Positions 42,363 through 51,266 of a DNA stretch of 64,000 nucleotides are shown in pieces (the stretch's first letter is position 1; each line of letters opens with the position of its first letter). A program made the position numbers and the translations under genes. The stretch covers positions 1-64,000 of the forward strand of contig CAZECN010000010.1 of the NCBI GenBank assembly GCA_964510575.1, written 5' to 3'. The stretch is from CALKYB01 sp964510575. Lineage in GTDB: Bacteria; Bdellovibrionota_C; UBA2361; SZUA-149; CALKYB01. The notes under the pieces are model-generated. The model had not been told where the DNA came from. It saw nothing but the letters and a program-made list of their open reading frames with translations, and did no database searches.

Positions 42363-45017
42363 TTATCGCACCAGCTCTCTAAACTTTTCTAGAGCTTCGG
42401 TTACTTTTTCAGGATCACCGCCACCAGCCTGAGCTAAGTCGGCTTTTCCACCCCCTCGAGAGCCGGCAATAGAAGCCATTTCTTTGATTAAATTCCCAGC
42501 GTGAAACTTCTCCGTCAGGTCTGGAGTAATCGCCGTAAGAAAAATTGCTTTTCCTTCGTTCACACTCGCCAAAGCAATACATCCTGAGCCCAAACGATTT
42601 CTCAAATCGTCGGCAACCTCTCGAAGTTGTTTGGCATTAACAGAATCCAGTGAACTAGCTACTAGCTTAGCACCACCTGGTAAATCTTCTGCTGAAGTAA
42701 CCAAGTCCCCACCTTTAGCTAGGTTAACTGATTGGCTTAATTCATTCAGCTTGGCTTCAAGCTCTCTGTTCTTAGCAACTAACTTCTCAACTCGATCCTT
42801 GGAATTTTCCAAGGGAGTACTTAAAAGACGGGAAATTTCTCGAAGAGACCTATCCTGCCCGCGGTTAAAAGAGAAAGCCTGCATGCCGCACACTGCTTCA
42901 ACTCGTCTAACGCCTGAAGAAACCGCCCCCTCAGACAAAATAGTAATAGAGCCAATCTCTCCTGAAGCAGAAACATGGGTTCCTCCACAAAGCTCTAGAG
43001 AGTGCTCACCAATTTTAACAACTCGGACTTCATCTCCATATTTCTCGCCAAACAGAGCCATTGCTCCCGCTTTTTTTGCGTCTTCAAGACCCATCAAATT
43101 GGTCTCAACCTCTGAATTCAAAAGAATCTCTCTAGTAATAATTTCCTGAATGCTTTCTAACTCTGAAGCGGTAATTGGATTATCGTGAGAGAAATCAAAT
43201 CGAAGACTCTTTTCAGAAACTCGAGAACCAGCTTGCTTTACATGATCACCAAGGACTTCTCTAAGAGCTAAGTGAAGCAAGTGAGTGGCTGAGTGGGATC
43301 GCCTAATATGCTGTCTTCTCTCGGGCTCAATCGAAAGTCGAACCTTGTCACCTTTAGCTAGCTCGCCCTCACTAACCTGACAAATATGAACTATGGTCGA
43401 AGGCCCGACTTTCTGGGTATCAATTACATCCAGGGTGGCACCGTTTGAGCTAATGCTTCCAGTATCACCAACCTGACCACCACTCTCTGCATAAAAAGGA
43501 GTCTCTTTGCAAACTACAGCTACTTGCTCCCCTTCTGCCGCTTTATCAAGCTCACCAGCCTCGCCAAAGATACCAGAGATATTAGACTCATACTCAAGTT
43601 GGTTATAGCCAACAAACTGCACTTCCTGAGGCTTCACTGATTTTTGAAGGATTAAAGCTGTTGAACTAGAACGCGCCTCACGAGATCGCTCTCGCTGCTC
43701 TTCCATAGCTTCGTGGAACTGTTCTCTGTCCACCGACATTCCATGAGAACGAACTATGTCTTCCGTCATGTCTAATGGAAAACCGTAAGTGTCATGCAAC
43801 TGAAAAGCCACTCCGCCGTCCAGCTTAGAGCCTTCTGCCTTTTTAATCTCTTTGGATAATAAGGAAATTCCTGTGTCCAAAGTGCTAAGAAATTTCTCTT
43901 CTTCCTTCTTAATAGCAGAGATAATCGTTTCAGATTTTTGCTCCAACTCAGGATAAGCCGAACCCATGATTCTAATCAGCTCTTCAGAAACCTTGAAAAG
44001 AAAAGGATCTTTAAGACCTAAGTTTCTGGCATGACGACAGGCTCGACGAATCAAACGCCTTAAAACATATCCTCGACCTTCACTTGAAGGGCTTATTCCA
44101 TCAGCGATAAGAAAGCTTGCTGCCCTCACGTGGTCTGCCACTACTCGGTGGGCAATATCAGTTTCGTACTGTTTATCCTTAAGGGTGTCTCTTTCAGTAT
44201 AGTCGGAGCCGTCGTATGACGTAGAAGAGAGCTTTTCTGTGAAAGTAATTATCGAGCGGAACTCATCAGTGTCATAATTTGAGCGAACTCCTTGCTTAAC
44301 CGCAGCAATCCGTTCAAGACCCATTCCAGTGTCAACCGAAGGCTTAGGAAGGGGCTCCATTTTTCCAGTGACGTCTCGATTGAACTGCATAAAAACCAAA
44401 TTCCAGATTTCTATGTAAGTTCCATCGTCTTTTCTAAACTCTGCTTCAGACTGCTCAGCACCGTCTGGCCCAAGAAAATAATGAATTTCAGAACAAGGTC
44501 CACAGGGACCTGTGTCACCCATTGACCAGAAGTTATCTTTCTCGCCGCATCTTAGAATACGCCCTGGCAAAACATCTGTGTTAGCCTTCCAAAGCTCTTC
44601 GGCTTCGTCGTCGTCATCAAAGATCGTCACCCAAAGACGGTTCTTATCAAGTCCAAGATCTTCCGTTAAGAACTGCCAAGCAAAAACGATGGCATCGGTT
44701 TTGAAATAATCGCCAAAGGAGAAATTACCGAGCATTTCGAAAAATGTGTGATGGCGAGCAGTGCGACCTACGTTCTCGAGGTCGTTATGTTTACCAGAAA
44801 TTCTAAGAGACTTTTGGCAACTAGTAGCTCGGTTGTATCCCCTGTCCTCTTGTCCAAGAAAACAATCTTTGAAAGGAACCATACCAGCGTTAACAAATAG
44901 CAGGGTGGGATCATCTCCAGGGATCAAGGACCCACTTTGGACACGAGTATGTCCTTTGCTTTCGTAGTAACTTAAGAATTTTTCTCTGATATCTGAAGTT
45001 TTCAAGTGATCTTCCAA
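42363..45017 (-). CDS. alaS: Alanyl-tRNA synthetase
   Basis: AlaS charges tRNA-Ala. The 884-residue protein has the class II motifs at the N-terminus (IREKFLSYYESKGHTRV; PTLLFVNAGMVPFKD; RATSCQKSLRISGKHNDLE), the GLERIAAVKQG block, the editing domain with HSATHLLHLALREVLG and ELCGGTHV (zinc), and a C-terminal C-Ala domain with GSRGGGKADLAQAGG. The first codon of the frame is TTG 45017; a second TTG at 45005, with GGA 7 bases upstream, fits the family N-terminus better. It is upstream of the PgpH-like gene. Confidence 0.96.
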   Translation of the reverse strand: MEDHLKTSDIREKFLSYYESKGHTRVQSGSLIPGDDPTLLFVNAGMVPFKDCFLGQEDRGYNRATSCQKSLRISGKHNDLENVGRTARHHTFFEMLGNFSFGDYFKTDAIVFAWQFLTEDLGLDKNRLWVTIFDDDDEAEELWKANTDVLPGRILRCGEKDNFWSMGDTGPCGPCSEIHYFLGPDGAEQSEAEFRKDDGTYIEIWNLVFMQFNRDVTGKMEPLPKPSVDTGMGLERIAAVKQGVRSNYDTDEFRSIITFTEKLSSTSYDGSDYTERDTLKDKQYETDIAHRVVADHVRAASFLIADGISPSSEGRGYVLRRLIRRACRHARNLGLKDPFLFKVSEELIRIMGSAYPELEQKSETIISAIKKEEEKFLSTLDTGISLLSKEIKKAEGSKLDGGVAFQLHDTYGFPLDMTEDIVRSHGMSVDREQFHEAMEEQRERSREARSSSTALILQKSVKPQEVQFVGYNQLEYESNISGIFGEAGELDKAAEGEQVAVVCKETPFYAESGGQVGDTGSISSNGATLDVIDTQKVGPSTIVHICQVSEGELAKGDKVRLSIEPERRQHIRRSHSATHLLHLALREVLGDHVKQAGSRVSEKSLRFDFSHDNPITASELESIQEIITREILLNSEVETNLMGLEDAKKAGAMALFGEKYGDEVRVVKIGEHSLELCGGTHVSASGEIGSITILSEGAVSSGVRRVEAVCGMQAFSFNRGQDRSLREISRLLSTPLENSKDRVEKLVAKNRELEAKLNELSQSVNLAKGGDLVTSAEDLPGGAKLVASSLDSVNAKQLREVADDLRNRLGSGCIALASVNEGKAIFLTAITPDLTEKFHAGNLIKEMASIAGSRGGGKADLAQAGGGDPEKVTEALEKFRELVR

Positions 45018-45346
45018 TTAAAAGGTACCTGAGTCAGTTAATAGCGCTGCATAATAATGCCAAGGCAGACTAGCCGGCCACTCGCACTATAGAAGCTGAC
45101 CGAATTAGAGCTGCTTTTTTCGCAGGCGGGAGAATGTCTGAAAGACCGCTTAAAGTATATAGACTAGGAGTCATAAATGTCGTCTTCTCTGATACCCTCA
45201 AAATGATTACTTCTAGAGTTTACAAGGAGTTAGGCTAATTCTCAACTAGAGAATTAGGCTGAATTGGTAGTGAGTTCGAGGGGTTATAAAGGAAAGCCAA
45301 CTATTTCGATGGCCACTTATTATATAGTGGCAAAAAATAGCTTCCC
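45018..45346. other. Gap upstream of alaS
   Basis: This 329-base region is upstream of alaS and downstream of the HAD gene, both on the minus strand. It holds two inverted repeats: CTAATTCTC (45235-45243) with GAGAATTAG (45249-45257), and GCCACT (45312-45317) with AGTGGC (45326-45331). Neither is followed by a T-run in the minus direction. A short plus-strand frame at 45134 is listed separately. Nothing else was seen. Confidence 0.5.
45134..45238 (+). CDS. Possible 34-residue small protein
   Basis: ATG 45134 is preceded by AGGCGGGAGA and opens a 34-codon frame ending TAA at 45238. The peptide is basic at both ends with a hydrophobic middle (KVYRLGVINVVFSDTLKM). The stop overlaps the left arm of a 9-bp hairpin. 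No homology is recognised and its direction opposes the neighbours, so it could easily be chance. Confidence 0.22.
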   Translation: MSERPLKVYRLGVINVVFSDTLKMITSRVYKELG

Positions 45347-46024
45347 TCAACCAGAGGAAAGTTTTTGTGGAATCTGAGCCAAGGAATCCAAGCACCAGTC
45401 TGGCCCAGTGACCTCAAGCACTTCTTTCCTAATCCCACCACTTAGTAAAGCTATCTTTAGCCCCACTCCACAAGCTTTAGCACTTTCGATGTCAGGGGGC
45501 ACATCTCCTGCAAAAAGACATTCCATAGGCTCGACCTCAAACTTTTTACAAACCGTTTCAATCTGAGGTCTCTTATCATGCCACTCTTTTTCCAGGTCAG
45601 ATCGGCTTTGAATATGAACTATGAAATTTTCAATACCTGTTCCAGAAAGTCTTTCGGCTATTCCCTCTGGCTTCTCATCCCGAGAAGTAACTATTACGGA
45701 AGGCACTCCACTTTCTTTCAGCCAGCTTAGGGTTTCCAAAGTTCCAGGTAAAACTTCAGGCTCAGGATAATCTGCCCAATTGAAAAGCTCCCAGTAAACT
45801 CTTTCGAATTCTGCACGTCTGGAGTCTTCAACAAAACCAAAGAAATCGAATTTTGAAAAATAATCCTCAAGTGTTTCTAAAGAAGCTTCTTCCATAGAAA
45901 GCTTTTCATAAACAGCTCTGGTCTGAGAAAAAAGAAATTCTTTAGCAAATTTAATCAAAGTACCATCTAGATCAAACAGAGCTAGCTTAAAATCGGAAAT
46001 CTGTAGTTTTTTTACTTCAGTCAT
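45347..46024 (-). CDS. HAD-superfamily phosphatase, Gph-like
   Basis: This 225-residue cytosolic phosphatase has the HAD motifs: ALFDLDGTLIKFA (I, nucleophile Asp), SVIVTSRDEKPEG (II, Thr), a Lys in the EKEWHDKRPQ region (III) and CLFAGDVPPDIESAKACGV (IV, GDxxxD). The helical cap between motifs I and II resembles phosphoglycolate phosphatase or related enzymes. The start ATG 46024 overlaps the stop of the methyltransferase gene as ATGA, so the two are coupled. The substrate is unknown. Confidence 0.88.
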   Translation of the reverse strand: MTEVKKLQISDFKLALFDLDGTLIKFAKEFLFSQTRAVYEKLSMEEASLETLEDYFSKFDFFGFVEDSRRAEFERVYWELFNWADYPEPEVLPGTLETLSWLKESGVPSVIVTSRDEKPEGIAERLSGTGIENFIVHIQSRSDLEKEWHDKRPQIETVCKKFEVEPMECLFAGDVPPDIESAKACGVGLKIALLSGGIRKEVLEVTGPDWCLDSLAQIPQKLSSG

Positions 46025-47316
46025 GACGAGCGATTCAAGACTCCAACGATCTCCAGGTGACTTGTCTGAGCAAACATATCAAAAGGCTTAACCTCTTCAA
46101 GCTCCCAACCTTCGTCGAGCAGAATTCTTAAATCGCGCGCAAATGAAGCCAACTGACAAGAAATTAAAATAAGCCGCTTCGCGTAAGAAAGCTCTTTCGC
46201 TATCAAGTTAAGACCACTTCTTGGGGGATCAACTACTACGAGCTCCACCTCTTCCTTTTCGTTTCTGTTCTTCAAAAATTTCTCTACCGACTGATCCACG
46301 ACTTCTACTCGATCAGAGACTTTGTATTTTTCGGCATTGCGAGAGCAAAAAGACGTTAACTGTTCACTGCATTCAACGGCCACCAGTTTTGCACCAGCTT
46401 TAGCTAGGGGAATACTGAAGTTACCAGCTCCTGAATAGAGATCGTGAACCCGATCCCCTTTTGTGAGATTTGCTGAGCGAACCACAAAATCTACCATTTT
46501 TTGGTTTACTTCAGAGTTAACCTGAGAGAATTCCCCAAGCGGCACTCCTATTCGAGTTGTGCCTAAAACAGTAAGCTCTAATATTTTTCTCCCGTAACCT
46601 CCCAGCTCTTTAGTGGCACTGACTAATGTTGCATCACTAAAGCAATCCTTCGAAGCCTTCAAAATCGATTCAATTTCGGTTTCTGAAAGCTGAACTCTAG
46701 CTTTCAGTTGAGCCACTACTCCCTCTCGATCGCTCTCAAGCACTATCGAGCTAATTTTTCCAGAGATTGCAGGGGCTAGATTTTGGCATGATTCAAGCAC
46801 TTGGTTAATCGCGAGGTCAGAAATCTCACAACTAGAAATTGGAACGACAACTCTTGATTTAGCTTTATAGAAACCTATTTTCCCTTCGTGGCTTACATGA
46901 AGGTTAACTCTCCTTCTATAGTTAAAAGGACTTGAAGGCTCTATTGGGCTAACTTTCGAAAGCTCTGACTCAGAAAGACGTCTAGTTCTAAGAGCACCAA
47001 GGATCATCGACTGCTTGGCATCCAGCTGTTCCTCGTAGCTCATGTGCTGAAGCTCACAGCCACCACAGCGACCATAAACTGAGCAAGGAGGCTCTACTCT
47101 TTCAACTGATGAGGTTTCAACCACATCCAATTCGGTGCGAACAAAACGTTCCTTTTTCTCAACGACTTTGGCCGAAACTTGTTCGCCTCTTATCGTGAAA
47201 GGGACAAAAGCCGTGATGCCCAACAGCTCCTTCTCCCCGTCGATAACCTCGCCTACTCCAGAACCACCAGAAGCGATCTCACGAATATTTACTTTAACTG
47301 ACTCCACTGGCCTCAA
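46021..47316 (-). CDS. 23S rRNA (uracil-5-)-methyltransferase, RlmD/RumA-like
   Basis: This 431-residue enzyme methylates C5 of uridine in RNA using S-adenosylmethionine. It has an N-terminal TRAM domain (KVNIREIASGGSGVGEV), the iron-sulfur Cys set (CSVYGRCGGCELQHM and a later SSCEIS), SAM motif I (DLYSGAGNFSIPLA), VVDPPRSGL, and the catalytic Cys in LISCQLASFARDL. RlmD, RlmC and TrmA-like enzymes are not fully separated by motifs; the iron-sulfur motif and TRAM domain favour RlmD. It starts at TTG 47316 with GGGAGAG about 8 bases upstream. Confidence 0.9.
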   Translation of the reverse strand: MRPVESVKVNIREIASGGSGVGEVIDGEKELLGITAFVPFTIRGEQVSAKVVEKKERFVRTELDVVETSSVERVEPPCSVYGRCGGCELQHMSYEEQLDAKQSMILGALRTRRLSESELSKVSPIEPSSPFNYRRRVNLHVSHEGKIGFYKAKSRVVVPISSCEISDLAINQVLESCQNLAPAISGKISSIVLESDREGVVAQLKARVQLSETEIESILKASKDCFSDATLVSATKELGGYGRKILELTVLGTTRIGVPLGEFSQVNSEVNQKMVDFVVRSANLTKGDRVHDLYSGAGNFSIPLAKAGAKLVAVECSEQLTSFCSRNAEKYKVSDRVEVVDQSVEKFLKNRNEKEEVELVVVDPPRSGLNLIAKELSYAKRLILISCQLASFARDLRILLDEGWELEEVKPFDMFAQTSHLEIVGVLNRSS

Positions 47317-47360
47317 TTAGGGCTCTCCCTCCCAAACTTTCAAATGGGCCAAGGAAAAGG

Positions 47361-49199
47361 TTAACCACCAGCTGTTAACTGCTCGGACTGGTTTTGTTCC
47401 TTCAGAACTATTTTGGTTGGAGACTTTTCAAGGTTTCTTACTGAATGAAGATTTAAATTTTGCTCCAGCTTCTTTGCTCGCTCGGCAAGCTCTTTGCGAT
47501 CGAATTCTAACTTTTTGTTGTAGTCAATCGTCGGCAGCTTAACCTTCAGGGGGTTAACTGATTTTCCGTTATCATAGAATCTAAAATCAAGATGAGGACC
47601 GGTAGACCTGCCTGTAGAACCGACTGTTCCGATAACCTGGCCTCGCTTAACTCGACTACCTACCCTTACACCCTTGTTGATTTTAGCTAAGTGAAGATAA
47701 GCCGTTCCGTAACGAGGACCATGACTGATTTTAATCATGATCCCGTTTGGCCCTTTTCGGCCAGCAAAAGTAACTTTTCCATCTGCAACGCTTCGAACAG
47801 GCGTTCCTCTTGGTGCGGCAAAGTCCACTCCACGATGAGGCTTTCTTCTCTTCAGAATTGGATGAAGTCTAGAATGAGAAAAGTGACTGGAAATTCTAGA
47901 AAAGCGAAGAGGATACCTTAAGAAAGTATTGCCCAAAATTTTGCCTTCGCGATCTACTACATGCTCTTCGCCGCTTCTATCCTTAACCTTAAAGGCACGA
48001 AAAACATCTCCTCCAACTCTAACACCAGCGGCAACCAGCTCTCCATTTCCAACCTCTGTTCCATCTTCAAGAAACTGCTTATTGTAGATTACGGAAAAAC
48101 GGTCTCCATTTTGAAGATCTTTATCAAAACGAATCTTGTTGGAGAACATGTCGACAAAATCATCAACCATGGCATAACCAAGTCCGTTTCTTTCAGCAGC
48201 TTCAGAAAGCGTACTTTCAATTCTTCCACCAGCAACCATTTCTTTGTTCTCAACTTCTTTCTCAAGAAGATCGAATGAAAATCGACTGCTAGCTTCAGAG
48301 CTCGACGCCTTTAGAATCCGAACTGTCCGAACCGGATCGATGTCCATAGAAACACGATCAAGCCCACCATCGTCTTTTCTAGAAAATTCGATCGCCTGTC
48401 CAGGTCGAAGATGATGGCTAACTTCTCGGGAGTTACGAAGTAGTTTATCAATTTGCCTAGCCTCAACAGCTGGAAAGCCATAGCGGTCAAAAATAGCCAG
48501 CCAAGTATCTCCTGAACTAACTTTGTGCAAGATCACACCAGCAAGAGTAACCGTCTCAACTTCAGGCGCAGTATTCGTCACCAACTCTGGCCCTTCTACT
48601 GAAGGTCCCTGACGCGAGTCATCTCGCTCAACGCTAGCGGAATTAGAAAGGGCCGAGTTAGAAATAGCCGGACCAGAGTCAAAAGAGTTTCGCAAAGAAG
48701 ATCTACTAGAAGGAATGGCAGCTAAGGCTGCAACTGCAGGAAGATCAATCTTAGCGGCTGGATCAACAGCTACCTCAGGTTGAAAACTTTCCGCGGAACT
48801 TGCAACTACAGATCTCGCAGGCTGAACTTTTTCCGCAGCCAATTCTTCAGAATTGCTTTTAACTTCTAAGGCCGCCGTGGACCCAGAGAAGTTTGCCTGG
48901 ACCTCCTGAGTTTCAATAGCTTGAGATGCGGAGGAAACAATTAATTCACCCGCTCTTGCCTTTGACTGAATATCTGCAAGACGGGGCTCCTCTTCACCCA
49001 ACAGCGCCCACTTAGCTACAAGTGTCAGCACCAAACCTAGGGCAACAATCCCAAAATTACCGGGCCGGAAAATACTATCCGCAGCTCCTCTTTTTTTGAC
49101 CTCCTGCCCTTCTAAAGCAGGACGATAGAGTCTAGGAATTGCTTCCGAGTGACTCCAGTCAACGGTCTTCAATGGTTTCTGTTTTTTAGCCTGGGACAT
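47361..49199 (-). CDS. M23 (LytM) peptidoglycan endopeptidase, MepM/Csd3-like
   Basis: This cell-wall hydrolase cuts peptide crosslinks outside the inner membrane. I chose ATG 49199 (612 residues); the open frame runs to GTG 49310 with no better site. A single membrane segment (residues about 45-65) is followed by a Ser/Ala-rich linker, an OapA/LysM-like segment (ILHKVSSGDTWLAIFDRYGF), a MepM-type middle domain, and the M23 domain with HRGVDFAAPRGTPVRSVADG and GPHLDFRF. The last motif is usually HxH; here it is HxD. A long basic/acidic coiled-coil tail follows. Confidence 0.9.
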   Translation of the reverse strand: MSQAKKQKPLKTVDWSHSEAIPRLYRPALEGQEVKKRGAADSIFRPGNFGIVALGLVLTLVAKWALLGEEEPRLADIQSKARAGELIVSSASQAIETQEVQANFSGSTAALEVKSNSEELAAEKVQPARSVVASSAESFQPEVAVDPAAKIDLPAVAALAAIPSSRSSLRNSFDSGPAISNSALSNSASVERDDSRQGPSVEGPELVTNTAPEVETVTLAGVILHKVSSGDTWLAIFDRYGFPAVEARQIDKLLRNSREVSHHLRPGQAIEFSRKDDGGLDRVSMDIDPVRTVRILKASSSEASSRFSFDLLEKEVENKEMVAGGRIESTLSEAAERNGLGYAMVDDFVDMFSNKIRFDKDLQNGDRFSVIYNKQFLEDGTEVGNGELVAAGVRVGGDVFRAFKVKDRSGEEHVVDREGKILGNTFLRYPLRFSRISSHFSHSRLHPILKRRKPHRGVDFAAPRGTPVRSVADGKVTFAGRKGPNGIMIKISHGPRYGTAYLHLAKINKGVRVGSRVKRGQVIGTVGSTGRSTGPHLDFRFYDNGKSVNPLKVKLPTIDYNKKLEFDRKELAERAKKLEQNLNLHSVRNLEKSPTKIVLKEQNQSEQLTAGG

Positions 49200-49426
49200 T
49201 GCTTCTCGTGTATCCGAAAATAAAGAAAAATACCTTCTGGAAGATGAAGCTCTGGATACTAATACAACATTAAATTTTATGCATGGGCCAATTGGGGAAA
49301 ACCTCTCCACTCACTCTTCAATATTTTTAAGCAAAAAAAGGAAAATATAGGATTGATATCATTTTTTTCCACAGACTCTATGATAGAAGCTCATCGACTA
49401 TTTTAAATTAAAAACAGACGAATTAG

Positions 49427-49867
49427 ATGAGAATAATTGGCCGGCTAATGGGTTTAGATGTAGGTGATGCTAGGGTTGGCGTTGCCATAAGCGACGAGCT
49501 GGGGATCACGGCTCAACCCCACTCAACTCTGAAACGTAGCTCAGGCGATAAATCCTTGCTCGAGCAGATAAATCGAATCGTGGAGGAGCTTTCCATTAAA
49601 AAGGTGGTAGTTGGCCTCCCCTTAGGACTTGATGGCAGCGAGACAGAGCAAACTAAAAAAACTAGAGAATTTGCTCAAGCATTGGAAAAGTCTCTTTTAT
49701 CGGATGGCTTATCTATAGAAGTTGATTTCCAAGATGAGCGTCTCTCCTCAGTTGAGGCTGAGCGTGTTCTACAGGATAAAAAACTAAAAAATTCCGAACG
49801 ACGTGCCGCTATAGACCGAATGGCGGCCTCAATTCTTTTAAGAAGCTATCTCGAATCAAAACTTTAA
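49427..49867 (+). CDS. yqgF: YqgF/RuvX family nuclease
   Basis: YqgF has an RNase H-like fold and acts in pre-16S rRNA 5' processing, with a proposed Holliday junction role. It has 146 residues with GLDVGDARVGVAIS (first Asp), VVGLPLGLDGSETEQT, DERLSSVEAERVL (second Asp/Glu) and the end motif DRMAASILLRSYLE. ATG 49427 is used. It is divergent from the M23 gene and 136 bp upstream of mltG. Confidence 0.95.
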   Translation: MRIIGRLMGLDVGDARVGVAISDELGITAQPHSTLKRSSGDKSLLEQINRIVEELSIKKVVVGLPLGLDGSETEQTKKTREFAQALEKSLLSDGLSIEVDFQDERLSSVEAERVLQDKKLKNSERRAAIDRMAASILLRSYLESKL

Positions 49868-50003
49868 TTCATAGTAAAATAAAAGGTTTACATTTTTACG
49901 AATCAGTAAGAAACTATCTTCGTCCAACAATAAGGCCTAGCAGCCTCAGCTATTGGGCGGTCTATTTATAATCTGATTTATGACTCAATTATAATTTAAA
50001 AAA

Positions 50004-51233
50004 ATGGCCTCTCGAGGACTTTCCAATTTAGTCAATTTCATACTCTTTGGTGGAGCTTTGGCCGCTGGCTGTTTTCTCACCTACAAACTCCTTGGTGATT
50101 TTATACTCAACCCTGCCGATCCCGATGCTCAAGAGCAATCATTTATTGTCGAGCCGGGCTGGGGGTTGAAGAAAATTGCTTCAAAGCTAGAAGAGAAAAA
50201 GATTGTTAAAAACAAACATTCTCTTTCTGTTTTAAGTCAGTTTATGAAAGGGCCTGATGGGAAAAAACTCAGTGAAGCCAAAATTCACCCTGGTGAATAC
50301 AAAATGTCACCAGCCAAAACACCTAAGGAACTGCTGAATAATTTGGCTGAAGCCAATATCGTTTATCACGAATTTAGTATCCCCGAAGGGTCCACTTTAA
50401 AACAAATTGCAAAAAAGATGGCCGCCACCACTCTTTGCACAGAAGAAGAAGCTAATAAACATTTTAATAGCCCTGTAGTGGTCGACCAGTTCGGGATTCC
50501 AGCTAGTACTGTTGAAGGCTATCTTTACCCTTCAACTTATAAATTCACGAAACCTGACAATGCTCGCACCATGATCGAGCAAATGATCAAAGAAGGTCAA
50601 AAACTTAGAACCGAAGATCTCGAAAGACGGGCTCACGAGTTAGGCTTAACTTGGCACAACGTGCTGACACTCGCTTCGATCATTGAAAAAGAAACAGGAG
50701 AAGCGTCTGAGAGAAAAATTATCTCCTCCGTTTTTCACAATCGAATAAGCATACAGATGCCATTGCAAACAGACCCAACTGTTATCTACGGCATTCCGAA
50801 CTTCGATGGAAATTTAACCAAGCAGCATTTAAAGACTCCTGGCCCCTACAATACTTATTTAAATACCGGGCTTCCCCCAACACCGATTGCTAGCCCAGGA
50901 GAAGACGCAATAGATGCAGCGCTTTACCCTGCTGACACAGAGCACCTGTTCTTTGTATCCAAGAACGACGGAACCCATCAGTTTTCAGTCACTTACGCCG
51001 ATCACACTAAAGCTGTAAATCAGTATCAGAAAGGCAAGGCTACGCCCGAACCGACCAAGAAAAAGAAGAAAAAGAAAGTAGTGAAGAAAGTAAAAAAGGT
51101 TGAGAAGAAAAAAGTCGAGAAGAAGGTAAAAAAGGTTGAGAAGAAAGTCGAAGGCCAGGCAAAGCCTAAAAGCGACCCAGGTAAGTTAAAAAGGAAAAAA
51201 GGGCCTCTTTCTCAGCTTGAGTTAGACTTCTAA
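50004..51233 (+). CDS. mltG: Endolytic transglycosylase MltG with Lys-rich tail
   Basis: MltG cleaves nascent peptidoglycan glycan strands at the inner membrane and helps set strand length. A membrane segment (about 10-30) is followed by a LysM-like region (FIVEPGWGLKKIASKLEEKKI). The YceG domain has the catalytic Glu in ASIIEKETGEASERK, and IQMPLQTDPTVIYGI and YNTYLNTGLPPTPIASPG are standard. Residues about 350-395 are almost pure Lys/Val/Glu repeats, an unusual extension past the end of the catalytic domain. The 409-residue length is longer than normal (about 340). Confidence 0.95.
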   Translation: MASRGLSNLVNFILFGGALAAGCFLTYKLLGDFILNPADPDAQEQSFIVEPGWGLKKIASKLEEKKIVKNKHSLSVLSQFMKGPDGKKLSEAKIHPGEYKMSPAKTPKELLNNLAEANIVYHEFSIPEGSTLKQIAKKMAATTLCTEEEANKHFNSPVVVDQFGIPASTVEGYLYPSTYKFTKPDNARTMIEQMIKEGQKLRTEDLERRAHELGLTWHNVLTLASIIEKETGEASERKIISSVFHNRISIQMPLQTDPTVIYGIPNFDGNLTKQHLKTPGPYNTYLNTGLPPTPIASPGEDAIDAALYPADTEHLFFVSKNDGTHQFSVTYADHTKAVNQYQKGKATPEPTKKKKKKKVVKKVKKVEKKKVEKKVKKVEKKVEGQAKPKSDPGKLKRKKGPLSQLELDF

Positions 51234-51266
51234 CCTCCTTATCACCTTGCCTACATAATTGGCACT

